DNA of 64,000 nt from Psoroptes ovis (taxonomy: Eukaryota > Arthropoda > Arachnida > Sarcoptiformes > Psoroptidae). The stretch is from the NCBI GenBank assembly GCA_002943765.1, contig PQWQ01000001.1, positions 2,949,501-3,013,500 on the forward strand, written 5' to 3'. Below the pieces are notes generated by a model. It did not search any database and was not told the origin of the DNA. It saw only the letters and a program-made list of their open reading frames with translations. Positions 10,901 through 24,100 of this stretch are shown in pieces (positions within the stretch are counted from its first letter, which is position 1; each line of letters begins with the position of its first letter). The translations under genes and the position numbers were made by a program.

Positions 10901-13693
10901 TTCTATTTTTGATATGACATTTGAAAATCCTTTTCCCTTTTTTTATTCTAATAACACTTTGATCTTCAAACACAAAACACACAAAAAATGAAATGAAATT
11001 GATTTTGTAAATACAATACATTGCATAAATGAATTACGCCCAAATGACAACAAAAATAGTTATATACAATCAAGTTCATTTGGTCATATTTGATCATTAT
11101 TATTATCATCAATATCATTGTTTCGATTTTTATTTGATCTTCAAAATCGATTTTCAATCAATCGCTTGAAATATAAACAAATTTCAACCCTTCAGTTGTG
11201 GTGGTGATCTGAGGGGAAGGGTGTATTTGTATTGATAGATTGGAAACAGAGACCCTTTCGCTCAAAGAATGATAATTTAATCGAAAAAATGACTATCAAA
11301 TATCTGTACACATTTGTTTTTTATAATTATTAATAATTGAATTATAGTTATCGATCACAACAAGTATATCACATGTTTTTTTTATATAATTGATCAAATC
11401 AATCATTTTTCTCCATGATTATTATTATCATTGCTATTAACTCATAATTCAAAGTTTAATAACATTAAAATATTATTTTTTATGCGTAGTTTCTTTTCAT
11501 AACCATTTTCTGTCTTATGTGTAATAATGAATATATCATAGATGTGACTTGAAAATTATCACAGCTTATACAAAGAAATAGTCATTAGTTACATTTTTGT
11601 TTGATTATCATTGAAATTATCATCCAATATCGATGAGAATTCAAAAAAAAAAAAAAAAAATTTCAAAGCGAAAGTTTTCTATGATTTTTGAATGATAATT
11701 TTTCATTCAAATAATTTCTTTGATTATTTTTTGCATTAGGCGCGCATGTTTATTCGAGATTATCGTCATTCATTCAGAAAAACAACAATAATAAAAATTA
11801 GCTTGTCCAATAAATTCATTCTAATTCAATTCTATGAAATAGCCTTTGAAATTTCGGCAAAAACTTTGCGGACAACAGCCTTTACAATGGTAATAATTTT
11901 CTTTAGATCATTATTTAGAACGGGTATTTCTATGTATCCATTCATTATTATTTTTATTATTATTTTAGAAGACAAATACAATTTACATTCTTAGCATAAA
12001 AGATATAAAGAAACATATGCAAAAGTAGATAAAAATGGAAAAGAATGAGAAGAGAAAATTTCCATTTCCAGTTAGTCTACGTATACAAAATCCAAAAAAA
12101 AAAAAAAAAAAAATACAAATTCAACTATTATATAATAATCATAAATGGTGGTAGACATAATAATGAATGAATACACCAAAAATACGAACAGAGAAAACCA
12201 GTTTTTTTTCAGGCTTAGGCTTTGTTTGTAAATGAATCAAATGAAATAAAACGAAATCATGTAGAAATCATGTAAAAACGCAAACAAACAAGAATATTTT
12301 TGTGGTAATATTCATATAATCTTAATACAAATAATAATAATGAAAGTACCACTAATAATATTGATATTTAGATTAAAAATAATTTAAAACGATTATCAAA
12401 CAAACAAACAAATGGTTAAATAATAACAATAATATTGATGGTTGTATTGTCGTCATATCACAAGATTATTTCATTTCATTTTAACCAAACGAAATATGAG
12501 AAAATATATTATGTGAAAAATTACAATTTCAATACATTTATATACATTTTTTATATATATTCAGGAGAAGAATATATAAAAATGTATGATCATGATCATC
12601 ATCATCATAATCGTCATCAACATTTATTATTATCATTATTAATATTGCTTTGATGTCGATGTACGCATTCAAGGCTAATAATGATGATGATGATGATGAT
12701 GTGGTTGTTGTTATTATTGTTGTTTAATGATGATGATTTATATAAATTAATATTTAATAGTATACACATGAAGATATGCACATACGCTCGCATACATACT
12801 ATTCGCAAACATTTACCAGAGAAAATAAATGAATATTTTTATATATTTCTATACATGTATTTAGTTTGGGAGGATTCATTGAATCATTTACTTTTGATTC
12901 ATTCATTGAATTGAATTGAAATTTTTCGGTATGTCTTTTTCAAGTCTATTCACGCCAATTTGATTGCATGAATTCGAACGATTGAATTGGTAGAAGCAAA
13001 GAAAGTATACAAAACATCTATATGAATATTTTGTTTGATATTCATTCATTACTATTATTATGATGCACTTGAAGCCTGGTCAGGTTTTGGCCTGGCAAAC
13101 CAGATTTCTGTTGTGTTTTTTATGTTATTTTTGATGGCCATTTCGTCAAATGGTAGAGATAATAATAACAGAGACTTGAATAGAATGTGTAGAAACACAT
13201 GCGATACTAAGAATATTCGTTTATATATTTTGAAATTTCGGAACCATTTGGAACAAATACACAGATAGATATCATTAGAATTGTGTGTTTTATGAATTCA
13301 TATATTGAATATATATGAAGGAATATACTACGAATACACAATACGCAAATTCATAAAGTCGTTGACCAAATAACAATTTTTTAGAAAAACACAATAAATG
13401 AATGAATAGTAATAAAAAAAATGATAAATAGACATTAAGGGGATCTTGAACGTAAAATGTCTTGGCCTTGAAACCCAATGAAACACTGAAAGAATTGCAA
13501 AGGATTCATTGCCACCAATAATATATGCTCAATGACGAATGAGATAAATATAATGAAATATTGCTCATAATAATAATGTACTCAAAAAATTTTGAGTATT
13601 GAAATAGCAAAAAAATTCAATTCTTTGCACTCAAAAAAAAAAAAAAAAAAAAAAAATAATCGATAATGGTCATTATGATAATAATAATCGAAC
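7941..13693 (-). other. EcR: Large EcR intron between B-type N-terminal exon and DNA-binding exon
   Basis: The 5.75-kb interval lies between the donor GT at 13693-13692 and the acceptor AG at 7942-7941. It contains AT-rich DNA, A/T homopolymers, an ATG/CAT triplet tract at 12681-12701 and short hairpins. No exon, RNA gene or transposon was recognised. Open frames such as those at 8161-8394 and 11746-11994 are AT-rich, have no family match and look like chance. Confidence 0.65.
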
Positions 13694-14695
13694 CTGAAGA
13701 ATTTGATGCCGAACTTTCATGTATATCAAGATCCCATAATTCTAAATCAATTTCCGATGATTCTAAACTAGGTACCGGACTAATTACTGTACAATTTTGA
13801 CTTGATGATACTTCAGGTGAACTTTCAGATAATGTATTTGCTATTATTGTTGTTGTTGTTGTCGATGATGGATGTTGAGGATTATTATGCTGCTGCTGAT
13901 GATGATTACTACCAACTAATGCTTGATATGCAGTACGCTTTCTAGCAATCGGTTGATTATGATTATTTTGTTGAAAATTATTATTATTACTATCATTTAC
14001 GTTTAATGTTGTACCATTTGTAACAATCATGATTGGTGCCATTGTTGTTGGTGTTGTTGTTGATGATAATAATGAGGAATTTTTAACATTATTAAAATGA
14101 GATCTTGATGATGATGATGATGATAATGGTGACAATGATTGTGAATCATCATCTTCTTTTTTTATTTTAATCGGTGTTGGACACGTTGACATCGATATTG
14201 TCGCTATCATTTTATCATCTGTGTTCATATAATCATCATTTGATAAAATTATATCATTAGTTGTGGTGGCGGTGATGGTCGACGATGTTGGTGTTGGCGT
14301 TAGAGCCGCCGTCGCCGCTTTTGTTGTTAATAATCGCAATTTTTTGTACTCATTCAAACCATTGACGTTTGACGTCGTTGAGGTAGTAATCAGTGTCGGT
14401 GATGTTGTATTATTATTATGATTATTTAATATCATTGATGATATATTTGTTTTTGTTGCACGTATTGGTTGCTGTTGTTGATCGATTATTGTTGTTGTCG
14501 TTGTAGATGGTGATTTTGTTGTCAATAATGATGGTGTTGCAGTCGTTGTCATCGATATTGGTGGAATCAATGATAATGCTTCGGTACCAGTGGTTGCCGA
14601 CGTTGTTATCGTCGTACTACAACTTGAATTTGAATTCGAATCTAATGTCATACCATCGAACAAATCATCTACAGCTTTTTCGGCCCTATTCTGGC
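13694..14695 (-). CDS. EcR: Ecdysone receptor, B1-like N-terminal exon
   Basis: A 1-kb open frame ends at a donor CAG/GT (exon end 13694) in phase 1, exactly what the acceptor at 7940 requires; joining gives [12 protein letters not shown]. Near its end it carries SESSPEVSSSQN (about 13801-13830) and LELWDLDI (13722-13745). These mirror the insect EcR-B1 motifs ESSSEVTSSS and the [D/E]L.LW box, in the same order and close to the DNA-binding exon. The rest is Ser/Thr/Asn/Gln-rich low complexity with PIKIKKE and a basic ARKRTAY patch. Translation may start at the ATG 14651-14649, giving about 732 residues with the common exons. Alternatively an acceptor TTAG at 14696 lets it be an internal exon read after the A-type exon, since the phases agree. 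B1 identity is inferred from motifs. Confidence 0.82.
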
Positions 14696-16662
14696 CTAAC
14701 CACAGTAATACCAATGGATCCAGTTTGAATATTAATTTTGATTTTTAATTAAACGAGATTCAAATGATTTTTTTTATTGAATTTGAACGGAAATATATTT
14801 CATAAATTTTGATATTTTGTTATATCTTCAACAACAACAACAAATTAACAAAAAGACCAATCAAACAATAACAGAATTTGGTTTTTTTCGATGAAAAATC
14901 ACATAAATATTTTAAAATTATGACCAGAATTCATAAATAAATCGATGAAATTTTCTTATTCAATGAAATGAGCGCTAATTTTTTAGTGATGAAATATCAA
15001 TTCGTATTTATTGCACATTTGTTATCATAGTTATATCAGACAAAATTCAATTCAATGCTACAGAATCTATGACATGATCAATTTCATTGAACAATTTACA
15101 ATTTCACTGAAAATAAATTAATTATTTGATAAATAAACACACACGCACACACATGAATTCAATGATTGATTATTGAATGATGGAAAATGAATGGGTTTTT
15201 GTTTTCGATGGAACAACAACACGCGATCAAATTGAATGATAATGCATATGGCCGGTCAGATTGGACGCTACTGACTGACTGACTTGATGATGGTGAATGG
15301 GTGATGATGATATTCAAAGACAGATAATCATTATTAATATTTGTCGATGTCGCTGTTGGTTATTGCTGTTTGTTTAGTTCAATCTATTATCATCAACATT
15401 CAATGGTTGTGGCTGTTGTTGTTATTTTTAGGGTTTGTTTGTTTGTTTGTTGGTTGGCTGGTTGGTTTGATTCATGTTTGATATGCAAAATACAATATAT
15501 ATTCAATTCAATTCAATGAATGAATCCACACACATTACAATAATACGCACACACACACAGAAAACACATTGAACATTCAATGGTTATGACTACTATATGG
15601 GCAAACAAACAATGAAAAAAACTAAACAAAAATATATGAAAGAATCCAACTTTGAACTAATCAAAAAACCAAAATAACCAACAAAATTGTAAAAAAACCA
15701 AACAGACTAAACAACAATGCCGCTTTTGTTATTATATCTCCCATGAAATGTGAATACACATTCAATGAGTTTGTGTATGTGTATGCATTTGTTTAGTTGG
15801 CTCCAAACATTACACAAATATACATCCACTCCTAATGTATTTTTATAAATAATATTCTCTCATTATTATCTGTTCTCTATTTTGATTCAAATAATAATAG
15901 TATGAAAAGGCTCTTTCAATATAAATATATTGGATGATATAAATTGTATTTCGTCTATGTATGGGAATATACAAAAATTTAATGCATTCACATTCACACA
16001 TTATGTTTTATATTTTTCTCTATTGATGATTATATAATCTTTACGATCGTAGGTTATAAAATAATGATGATGATAATGATAATAATAACCATACAACATA
16101 TGAAATAAGCAGACATATATTTCATGTATCAATGTGCTTTGGACAAATGGTATATTATACAAGCAATGTATTGAAAATATTTTCTTATATTTTTCATCAC
16201 TTTTCTTGAAAATAATTCTTATTTAAAGCTAAGAAATTTCTTGATCATCATTAATATGATATATTTGAATCAATATCGATATTTTTACATCCATTTTATA
16301 TTTATAAATAAACATTTATTTATTATGAATATATGTGTTTGTATGTGGTATTGTAGAAGTATGCTTGAATGTTTAATGTATAAATTTATAAAAAAAAATT
16401 TTCAAAATATATTTCTCTTATTTTGAAATAAGGCTACAATTGGACTCCATGCTTACATTGAATATATGGAGCCCATCGACTTATATATGAATGTAAACAA
16501 ATATAGAAATATTTCATAATATAAACATATCAAATGCATACAAAATTAATAATACTCTAAAATGCCACTCTTTTTTTCCATTTCATGCTAAGATCTTGAA
16601 CCTTATATGACGAATTTGTTCATTGAATAAAGGTGGCAGTGTTAGGATGCTATAAAAAAAAA

Positions 16663-16902
16663 TCATTCAACATGAAAAGAATTCGTCATGTGTGATGTAT
16701 CAGAATTGTGGCGCGTACTAGTTGAAATAACGTCTAAAAGAATATTCAAGAATTTCGGAAGAAAAGATAGGGTGAAAATTGCACCGAATTCCTGAAATAT
16801 CGCCGATATAAAGCGAGAAAAATTTCCTAAAATTTCATTGTTCAAACGAATCTGAACGACACAGACATAAAAAATTACCACCGACAATCGGATGTTTGAC
16901 AT
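16663..16902 (-). CDS. Unassigned 79-codon hydrophobic reading frame
   Basis: The minus-strand frame runs from ATG 16902 to a stop at 16663. It has two hydrophobic stretches, roughly residues 6-18 and 31-57, and less biased composition than the chance frames nearby. I do not recognise it. A chemoreceptor fragment is conceivable but no diagnostic motif is present. It sits inside the EcR intron on the same strand. Short length and lack of homology make it quite possibly not a gene. Confidence 0.15.
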   Translation of the reverse strand: MSNIRLSVVIFYVCVVQIRLNNEILGNFSRFISAIFQEFGAIFTLSFLPKFLNILLDVISTSTRHNSDTSHMTNSFHVE

Positions 16903-19900
16903 GATGTTTCTTCATCATAAATTTTTTTTTCTAGTTTTAATTTACGAGAAAACTGAAAAATTGTTGAAAAATTAATTCAAAATCTAAGCAATGAAGAGAA
17001 ATGAAAAAAAAAATCCCCAAAACGATTTATTTTCAATGGAAATTATGAAATTGAATACATTCATTGAAATTGATGTGTTAAATTTTGATTTTATTTTATT
17101 TTTTTGATTTTAATTTGATTCGATTTTCAATTTTTATTTTTCAAAGAAAATTTTCTAATCAAAAGATGCATTCAGAATGCAGCAACATGATTCAACATGT
17201 TGCTGTTGTTGTTTGGCATGGGCAAATATTGTACAGATAATGAAATTGAAAATTTTTTGATTTCAAATCAAATGAAATGAAATGAATCAATACATTAAAT
17301 GATTTTCTCTTTTTTTTCGTTGAAAAACCGAATAAACATAAAAGAAAACTTTCCCTCACATTTGTATTTAGTTTTTTTTTCAATTTTTTTTTTAAATCGA
17401 TTCAATATGTTAATTGCATTCAAAGAGATCAGAGAAAATCAAAATGAAATAAATAAAATCCAAACCAGTTACAAACAGGTATTTTCTTTTGCCATCCTAT
17501 GTTTTCTTGTTTATTTGAAACAAAACAAGCAAAATTTCCGGTTATTTTTGTTTAATTTTCTCTAATGAAATGATTGCAATTATTGAGCAAATAATAATAA
17601 TAATAATAATGACCATGAAAGGGTTATTTTCGAAAAAACGAATTGAAAAAATCATTTGATTTCATTTTCATGCAAGATTCCATTGATTGTGAATTAATTG
17701 ATCCTAAATGACTTTCGGATAAATGTGGTTTCACTAATTATTTGACATGAAAAACTCGCCATATAGAATGATGAACAAATAATGACGAATAGGCATGAAA
17801 TTGTGAGATTTATAATGAGAATTACAAGAATTAATGGAAAAATTGTAGCATCTAAAATTACAATGTCAAATATATCAAAAACTATTGAGACATGCAATGA
17901 TGCTTCAAATCATAGAAGAACTTATTAAAATATCCATGAACTGAAACTCCAATCAATCAAAATCCGAAGATATCTATTATAAATCATATCAAAATCAAAT
18001 GCAACAAAATTTTTTTCCAATTTTTGCTCAATTTTTCTCTTAATTCAATTTAAAACCTACACATTATGAATTCAAAATAGATTTGTAGACATCTATGTAT
18101 AAATTAAAACATTGAAATGATTACATTGATTTAAACTAAAACAAGATTAAAATTTAAAGAAAAAAAATAATAAAGATCAATGGAAAAGGTATAAAATGCT
18201 TGATTGTATAAACATGATTGCACTTACGCACTCACATACAGATACAAATATATTCAAAATTATCAAATATCTTATGAACATCCATCATAATCATCGTCAG
18301 CATCATCATTTATGATTAAAATCAATATATAATATAATAATGTAATGATAGCAATAATTATAATCTTACAAGAATTTAAAAATAATGATAATGATAAAGT
18401 CAAGATACGAATTAATACATAATACTTGATACATAATATTATCGCATATGTAAACACATAATAAAAGCGCAAACAAACAAACATAGGTCTATGGGTCATA
18501 GTTCAATTAATTATTATTGTATTGTATGAGAGTGCATTATATTATTTAGTTTTCATTTTCAACAATTTTTATTAGGTTTGTTTGGTGAATCTAATCAAAA
18601 ATAATGATAATAATCAATATCAAAAGATAAAGTTCATCAGATAACTTTATCATTATCAAATTGTAAAAAATCGAGAAAAAACCCAAATAAAAAACCCTTA
18701 ACCTTTAAACCGTTGGACCCTTGAAGACACAAAGACAAAAATTACATTTATTGAATTGCATAAACAATCCTTAACCCTGTTAAACATGAACAAAAAGAGA
18801 AACACACATATAATAAACATTGAAAAACACACACATGTTTTTATCAAATCTCAAATATCAAATTATAATCAAAAAACAAAATTTTTTTGAATATATAATG
18901 ATGACAACAATGTATTTATCAAATATGACATGGAATGATCGACATTGAAGATATGATAAACGATTGGATTTTGTGTATTTTATTGAGAAAAAATAAATTT
19001 CAAAATATTTCGATATTTTGTCATAAATATAATGTAATTTAAAACAATTATTTGTATTTTTTATGTTTTATAAATAAATATATATATAAATTTCAATAGA
19101 AACAAATGAACAAATAATATAAAAAAATATATAAAATAAATAAATAACAAATGAAGTACAATGACCTTCTCTTGTATAATCATGATAATGATAATAATGA
19201 TAATTATTATTATTATTTTACCAATCACAAACAAACAATCAAATCAAATCGAATCAAATCAAAAATTTAAAAAAAAAATCATTAAAATATAAAATGCAAT
19301 AAACATTTTGATTTTGAATGATGCGCATAAAGTACAAGTAATACTACAGTGTGTCTGTGTGCATGATGATGCGCATCATGTGTGCAGTACACATAAACTG
19401 CATAAATAATCTCAAATATGATTGTCATTATTAATTGTATTAAATTGAAAAAAATATTTTGAAAAAATTGAAAAATTAATGCAAGGAAAAACGCAAAGAT
19501 TCAGAATCAACAAGTGATTCTTGGTTTATGAATTTTGATTGCAGTTCCATCATTTCCCTCATATTCATTCATATCTCAGTTCAATGGTAATTTATGACCG
19601 AAAGATAACGAAAACAATAATAGATACAATAATAATGACATTTTCACATCTTAAAAAAAGCTGATAACAATTAGTGAAATACAATTGGCGGCCACGAAGC
19701 CTTTGAATATTTCATTTTATAAAATTTTTTAGTGTGGAGAAAATTTGCCATAGTCTTTGAAATCTTCACAATACTTCAATGATGTCTTTGAGTCATAGAT
19801 TTAAAATTTGATAGTAAATTACCGATATTAAGAGAAAAATCAACGATTTTCATTTCATATTTTTTATCCAAACAATTTAAATCTGTCAAATATATTCAAA

Positions 19901-20321
19901 TATTTCTTGAAAATTTCAAAAATATACATTAGCATTACAATGACATTACATATGAAATATGTAATCATTGTTATTATGATTATATTTTGAATATCATTGA
20001 AAATATTTGTTCTTTTTCCATTTCTTAATGGCATTAACTTTGACCAATGTTCAATTAAAATTTTTCAATGGTACATTTTCCAATACATTTTGAAAGAAAA
20101 GAGAAAATAAGAAAAATTTCTTTTTTTAGTCAAAGTGAAATTTTTCATTTTTCCTCCATTCATTTTCATTCATTCATTGTTGATCCTTATTATTATCATT
20201 ATTTCAAATAATGCATGCAGCCTTTGTTTTGGTTTTTGATCATAGATAATGATAATCATAATAATAATAATAATAATAACCGTAAATAAATGAAAAATTA
20301 ATGATAATATCAATCAACCGA

Positions 20322-20348
20322 ATCATCATCATCATCATCATCATCATC
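20322..20348. repeat. CAT trinucleotide microsatellite
   Basis: Nine consecutive TCA/CAT units are present in the EcR intron. Confidence 0.9.
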
Positions 20349-20921
20349 CATTCAAACATCGACCATTTCGAACCAGTCAAACAACAACCAATGCAGCATT
20401 ATCGTACTGCATCAACCTGTTTTTCATTTAAACTTCATTTTCATTTGTTCATTCATTCAATCATTGTAACATTAGTTGAAAATAAATTTCCCTTCTTTGA
20501 GATGACAAACAAACAATTGATGATGATGATGCAAAACAATGAAATGAAATGAAAAATTTTCCTTTATTCTTTTTTTGGAAATTTTCTCTCCCTCTCCGTC
20601 TCTCTCTATTTGAATCTATCTATATAAACATTTGGAGCCTTAAGGCCTCACAACACAACAAAAGATGGTCATACAATTATTGATGATAGGTTAGATATTT
20701 CATTTCGTTTAGTTTTGTTCAGTTGATTGACAGGTTGTAGCGTTCGGATTATTTCAGTGCTGTCGATGGTGGTTGAATGCGGCCATTGAATTGGAGGGGA
20801 ATCATCATAATAATAGTAATAATCATTATTCATAGAAAAAACATTGAAAAATGTTAAGGTAAATGGGCAAAACTGGTATTCGCCAGCTTAATGCATCATA
20901 CGACTATGATTTCTCATTTAT

Positions 20922-21125
20922 TCACGAACAAATATTTGAGTTTACCTGTTTGAAAGAAGAGAAAAAGATTGCGTAGATTTTACACAATGCAGACACGGCG
21001 AATGTCCAAAGGCGTATTGGATCCTCGAATGTCCCCCGCGCATTACCTTTGAATAATTCCCTCCATCTTTCTCTCTCTCGCATTCCCTTATACCTTACCT
21101 TCAAACAACAAACATTGGTCACCAT
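20922..21125 (-). CDS. Unassigned minus-strand frame in a GC-richer island
   Basis: An open frame of 67 codons from ATG 21125 includes ARGTFEDPIRLWTF and AVSALCKIYAIFFSSFK, which read like real protein rather than AT-rich noise. FKQ is followed by GTAAAC, a possible donor. The start MVTNVCCLK is likewise followed by GTAAGG. The island at 20950-21140 is clearly richer in G+C than its surroundings. I do not recognise the family. It lies in the EcR intron on the EcR strand, so it could be an alternative leader exon, part of a nested gene or a decayed insert. The apparent phase 0 after FKQ would not match the EcR common acceptor. Confidence 0.25.
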   Translation of the reverse strand: MVTNVCCLKVRYKGMRERERWRELFKGNARGTFEDPIRLWTFAVSALCKIYAIFFSSFKQVNSNICS

Positions 21126-24100
21126 TCATAACCATTCACCACCATCATTATCATCATTCACCATCAAAAATGTTCTTGCAATAGATCGCGCCATCCATTC
21201 AACCATCATCATTATCATTAACAATGGGTACAATTCAACCAGCCAAACACAGCAATCATCAAGCAACAACAACGAATATAACCACACTAATCAAACATCA
21301 ACATCATCAACAACAGTCAGTGAACCGGTTTCGCGAGTTTTGTTCAATTTAATTTCATTTAAATTTAAATTTCTTTCAAGATTTCTTTCATGTATTTAAG
21401 GTTGTGGGGAATGAGAAATGTATAAAGATTCATTTTTCCAAGATATTTTGAAATTTCATCAAAATTCATAGAAAGTTAAAAGAGAAATTTATTTTCAATT
21501 TTCATCTCTGAGAAAATTGAAAATAAATTTAAAACTCATCAAAATATTTTTATATGGATGAATGATTATTCGTGGAAAATTGAAATTAAAATTAAAATTC
21601 AAATTTTAATTATATTGGTTCTCAGACGATTCTCTCATTCTTATTTCTTATTCAAAGACTGAAAAAATATAAATTTTCGAAAATTTTCCTCAAAAATTCA
21701 TTTAGTCTCAGATATCTTGAAAATTTAAAATAAAACCAGAAAAATGAAACAAAATGAAACAACCGCACACAATTCAATTGAACAATAAAATGGTCAGGAT
21801 CGATAGAATGGCGAATGACGTAATATAATGCAAGCATTATATTGCCAATCGAATCCTTGAGCTTTGGTCATCATCTTTTTTGTGCCCATTTGCTGCTCCT
21901 TTAACACCTGTCTTCCCTTCCCTCTACCTGTTCAACCACCCATCTACCCATCCACCCGTCCATCCATCTTCTCTTTCATTCTCCATACATCAACCAAGAG
22001 CAAACAATGTGTTATCTGTGATATCAATCATCATCAAAGAAAGAAAAACACATTGTTTCCATTGTTTTCCATTTTTGAATTTGAAAAATGAATGAACAAT
22101 TGAAATTTCTATTGTAATAATGAATATCATTATCAAGGATTTTTGTTTTTTGGAGAAAATATGATGGATTTAAATATGAAATATGGATAAAATAGATAAA
22201 GGCACCAAGCCAATATGTATAAATGAGAGTGAATCATATCTGTAAATCAAGAATTATTTTTTAAATGAAAAATTCTTGCAATTCGGCGCATAAATGAGAA
22301 TATTTAATTGTCAATTCTTGTATGTTTCACACAAACACACGCAAGTTACAAACAGGTGCATTGTTATTCGGTTTGTTTCGTTTGGTTGTTGATGATCAGA
22401 GGTTGAAGATGAGGTGGTAAGCGAATCGAATACCAACACGATATATCCATTAAAAAACAATTAAAAATTTCTACAGAAACTTCAAAAAAACTCCAAACAG
22501 ATGTTTGATAATGAATTTTTTTTATTCATTTCGCTTATGGAAGCCTCTGAAGCCAGTCTTGGAATTGAAATGTTCAATCGGAATGTTTGAATCTCAAAGA
22601 AAAATCTAAGAATTGAAATATGAAATTCGAAAAATTCTTTGAAAAAATTGATTGATTTATGGTTTTTTTCAATATTCAAAAGATCTTTGGATAATAACAA
22701 TCAAAATATATATCGCCACAATGTCAATGAATATTTGTAGATTTGGAAATAAAATAAAAAATTCAAGTAACCAAAGCAACGTACATTGACGTTTTCTATG
22801 AAAAAAATGGAAGGTCAGGGAAAAAAATAGCTGTGAAATACCTTTAAAGAGAATTTCAATTATCATTAAATAACCTATCCTTTGTTAAATATTCAAATAT
22901 CAATTTGTTTTTATCAGAAAAACAAAAATAATAAAAGAACATTCACACGTGTTATTACCATTGTAATCAACAAAATTACAACTTTTGGACATGGTATATG
23001 TCATATTATTTCATTTTTCATATTTTTTTCATATATCATTTCAAATTTGTTATCAATAATCCATCATTATGTTTGCATATGGACAATTTTGTCAATGAAA
23101 ATTTTTGATCGTAAAAAAATATTAATATTTTTAATGTAAAATTATTATTATTATTACAATAACAACAACGATAAAAATCAATTCGATACCTCCTGGACAA
23201 CCGTCAAAATTATTAAATTGTTGTTTTGTGGTATTTTTTGATATGTATAAACAAATATAATTTCAAAAACAATATTTGAAACCGGTGTACATACACACAT
23301 AGTGACAAAAGTGTATTGTGTACGAGTGCTATGCTTCATTTCAATTACAAATTATTGCTGGTCACCATGGACATTTTCCATATATTCCCATCTATTTTAT
23401 ATGATATCTCTTGGTTCTTATTAGGAAACAACAACATAAACAACATGGAATAATGTTGAAATTTGAAAGAGGCAAACGACCAGCAAAATTTTTCATTTCT
23501 CTGCTTTGGTATCCCCTTTACCAAAAAAGAAAAAAATCAATCGGTGTCTCTTGGATACCGACCATTATGATTTGAATGATTTTAATAATCATAATAATAA
23601 TGATTATAAGTGAATAAATAAATAAATATTTCAACAAATGAATTGAAATTCTTTAATCTTGTTTTGTTTTCGCATTTTTTCAATTTGTAAAATTTTCGTC
23701 ATTATTATTAATGTAACCCGAACATAGTTCGACATCTATTGGGAAAAAATTACATTTTAGAAAACAAACCAAAATTTACAAACCAAACTAGATGGCAGTA
23801 ATTGGCTTAGAAAGTTTTGAAAAACATTATTATAATCGTTATAAAATTACAAAGAAATTTTATTTAGTAAAATTTATGAGAATTAAAATTGATTAGTAAT
23901 AATTAAGAGCCTCTTCTACTTAATTGAAACATTGTTATTTAACGAGAAAAACCTTGAAATATTTGGAAAAGTCAATGATGTTGTTCGGATTATCGAATAT
24001 CGATATAACGATTATCATCATAATTCCCAAGTAAAATTTATAAGAATTTCACCATAGAAAACAACAACAAAACAACGAATAAGATTTATCAATCAATTAT

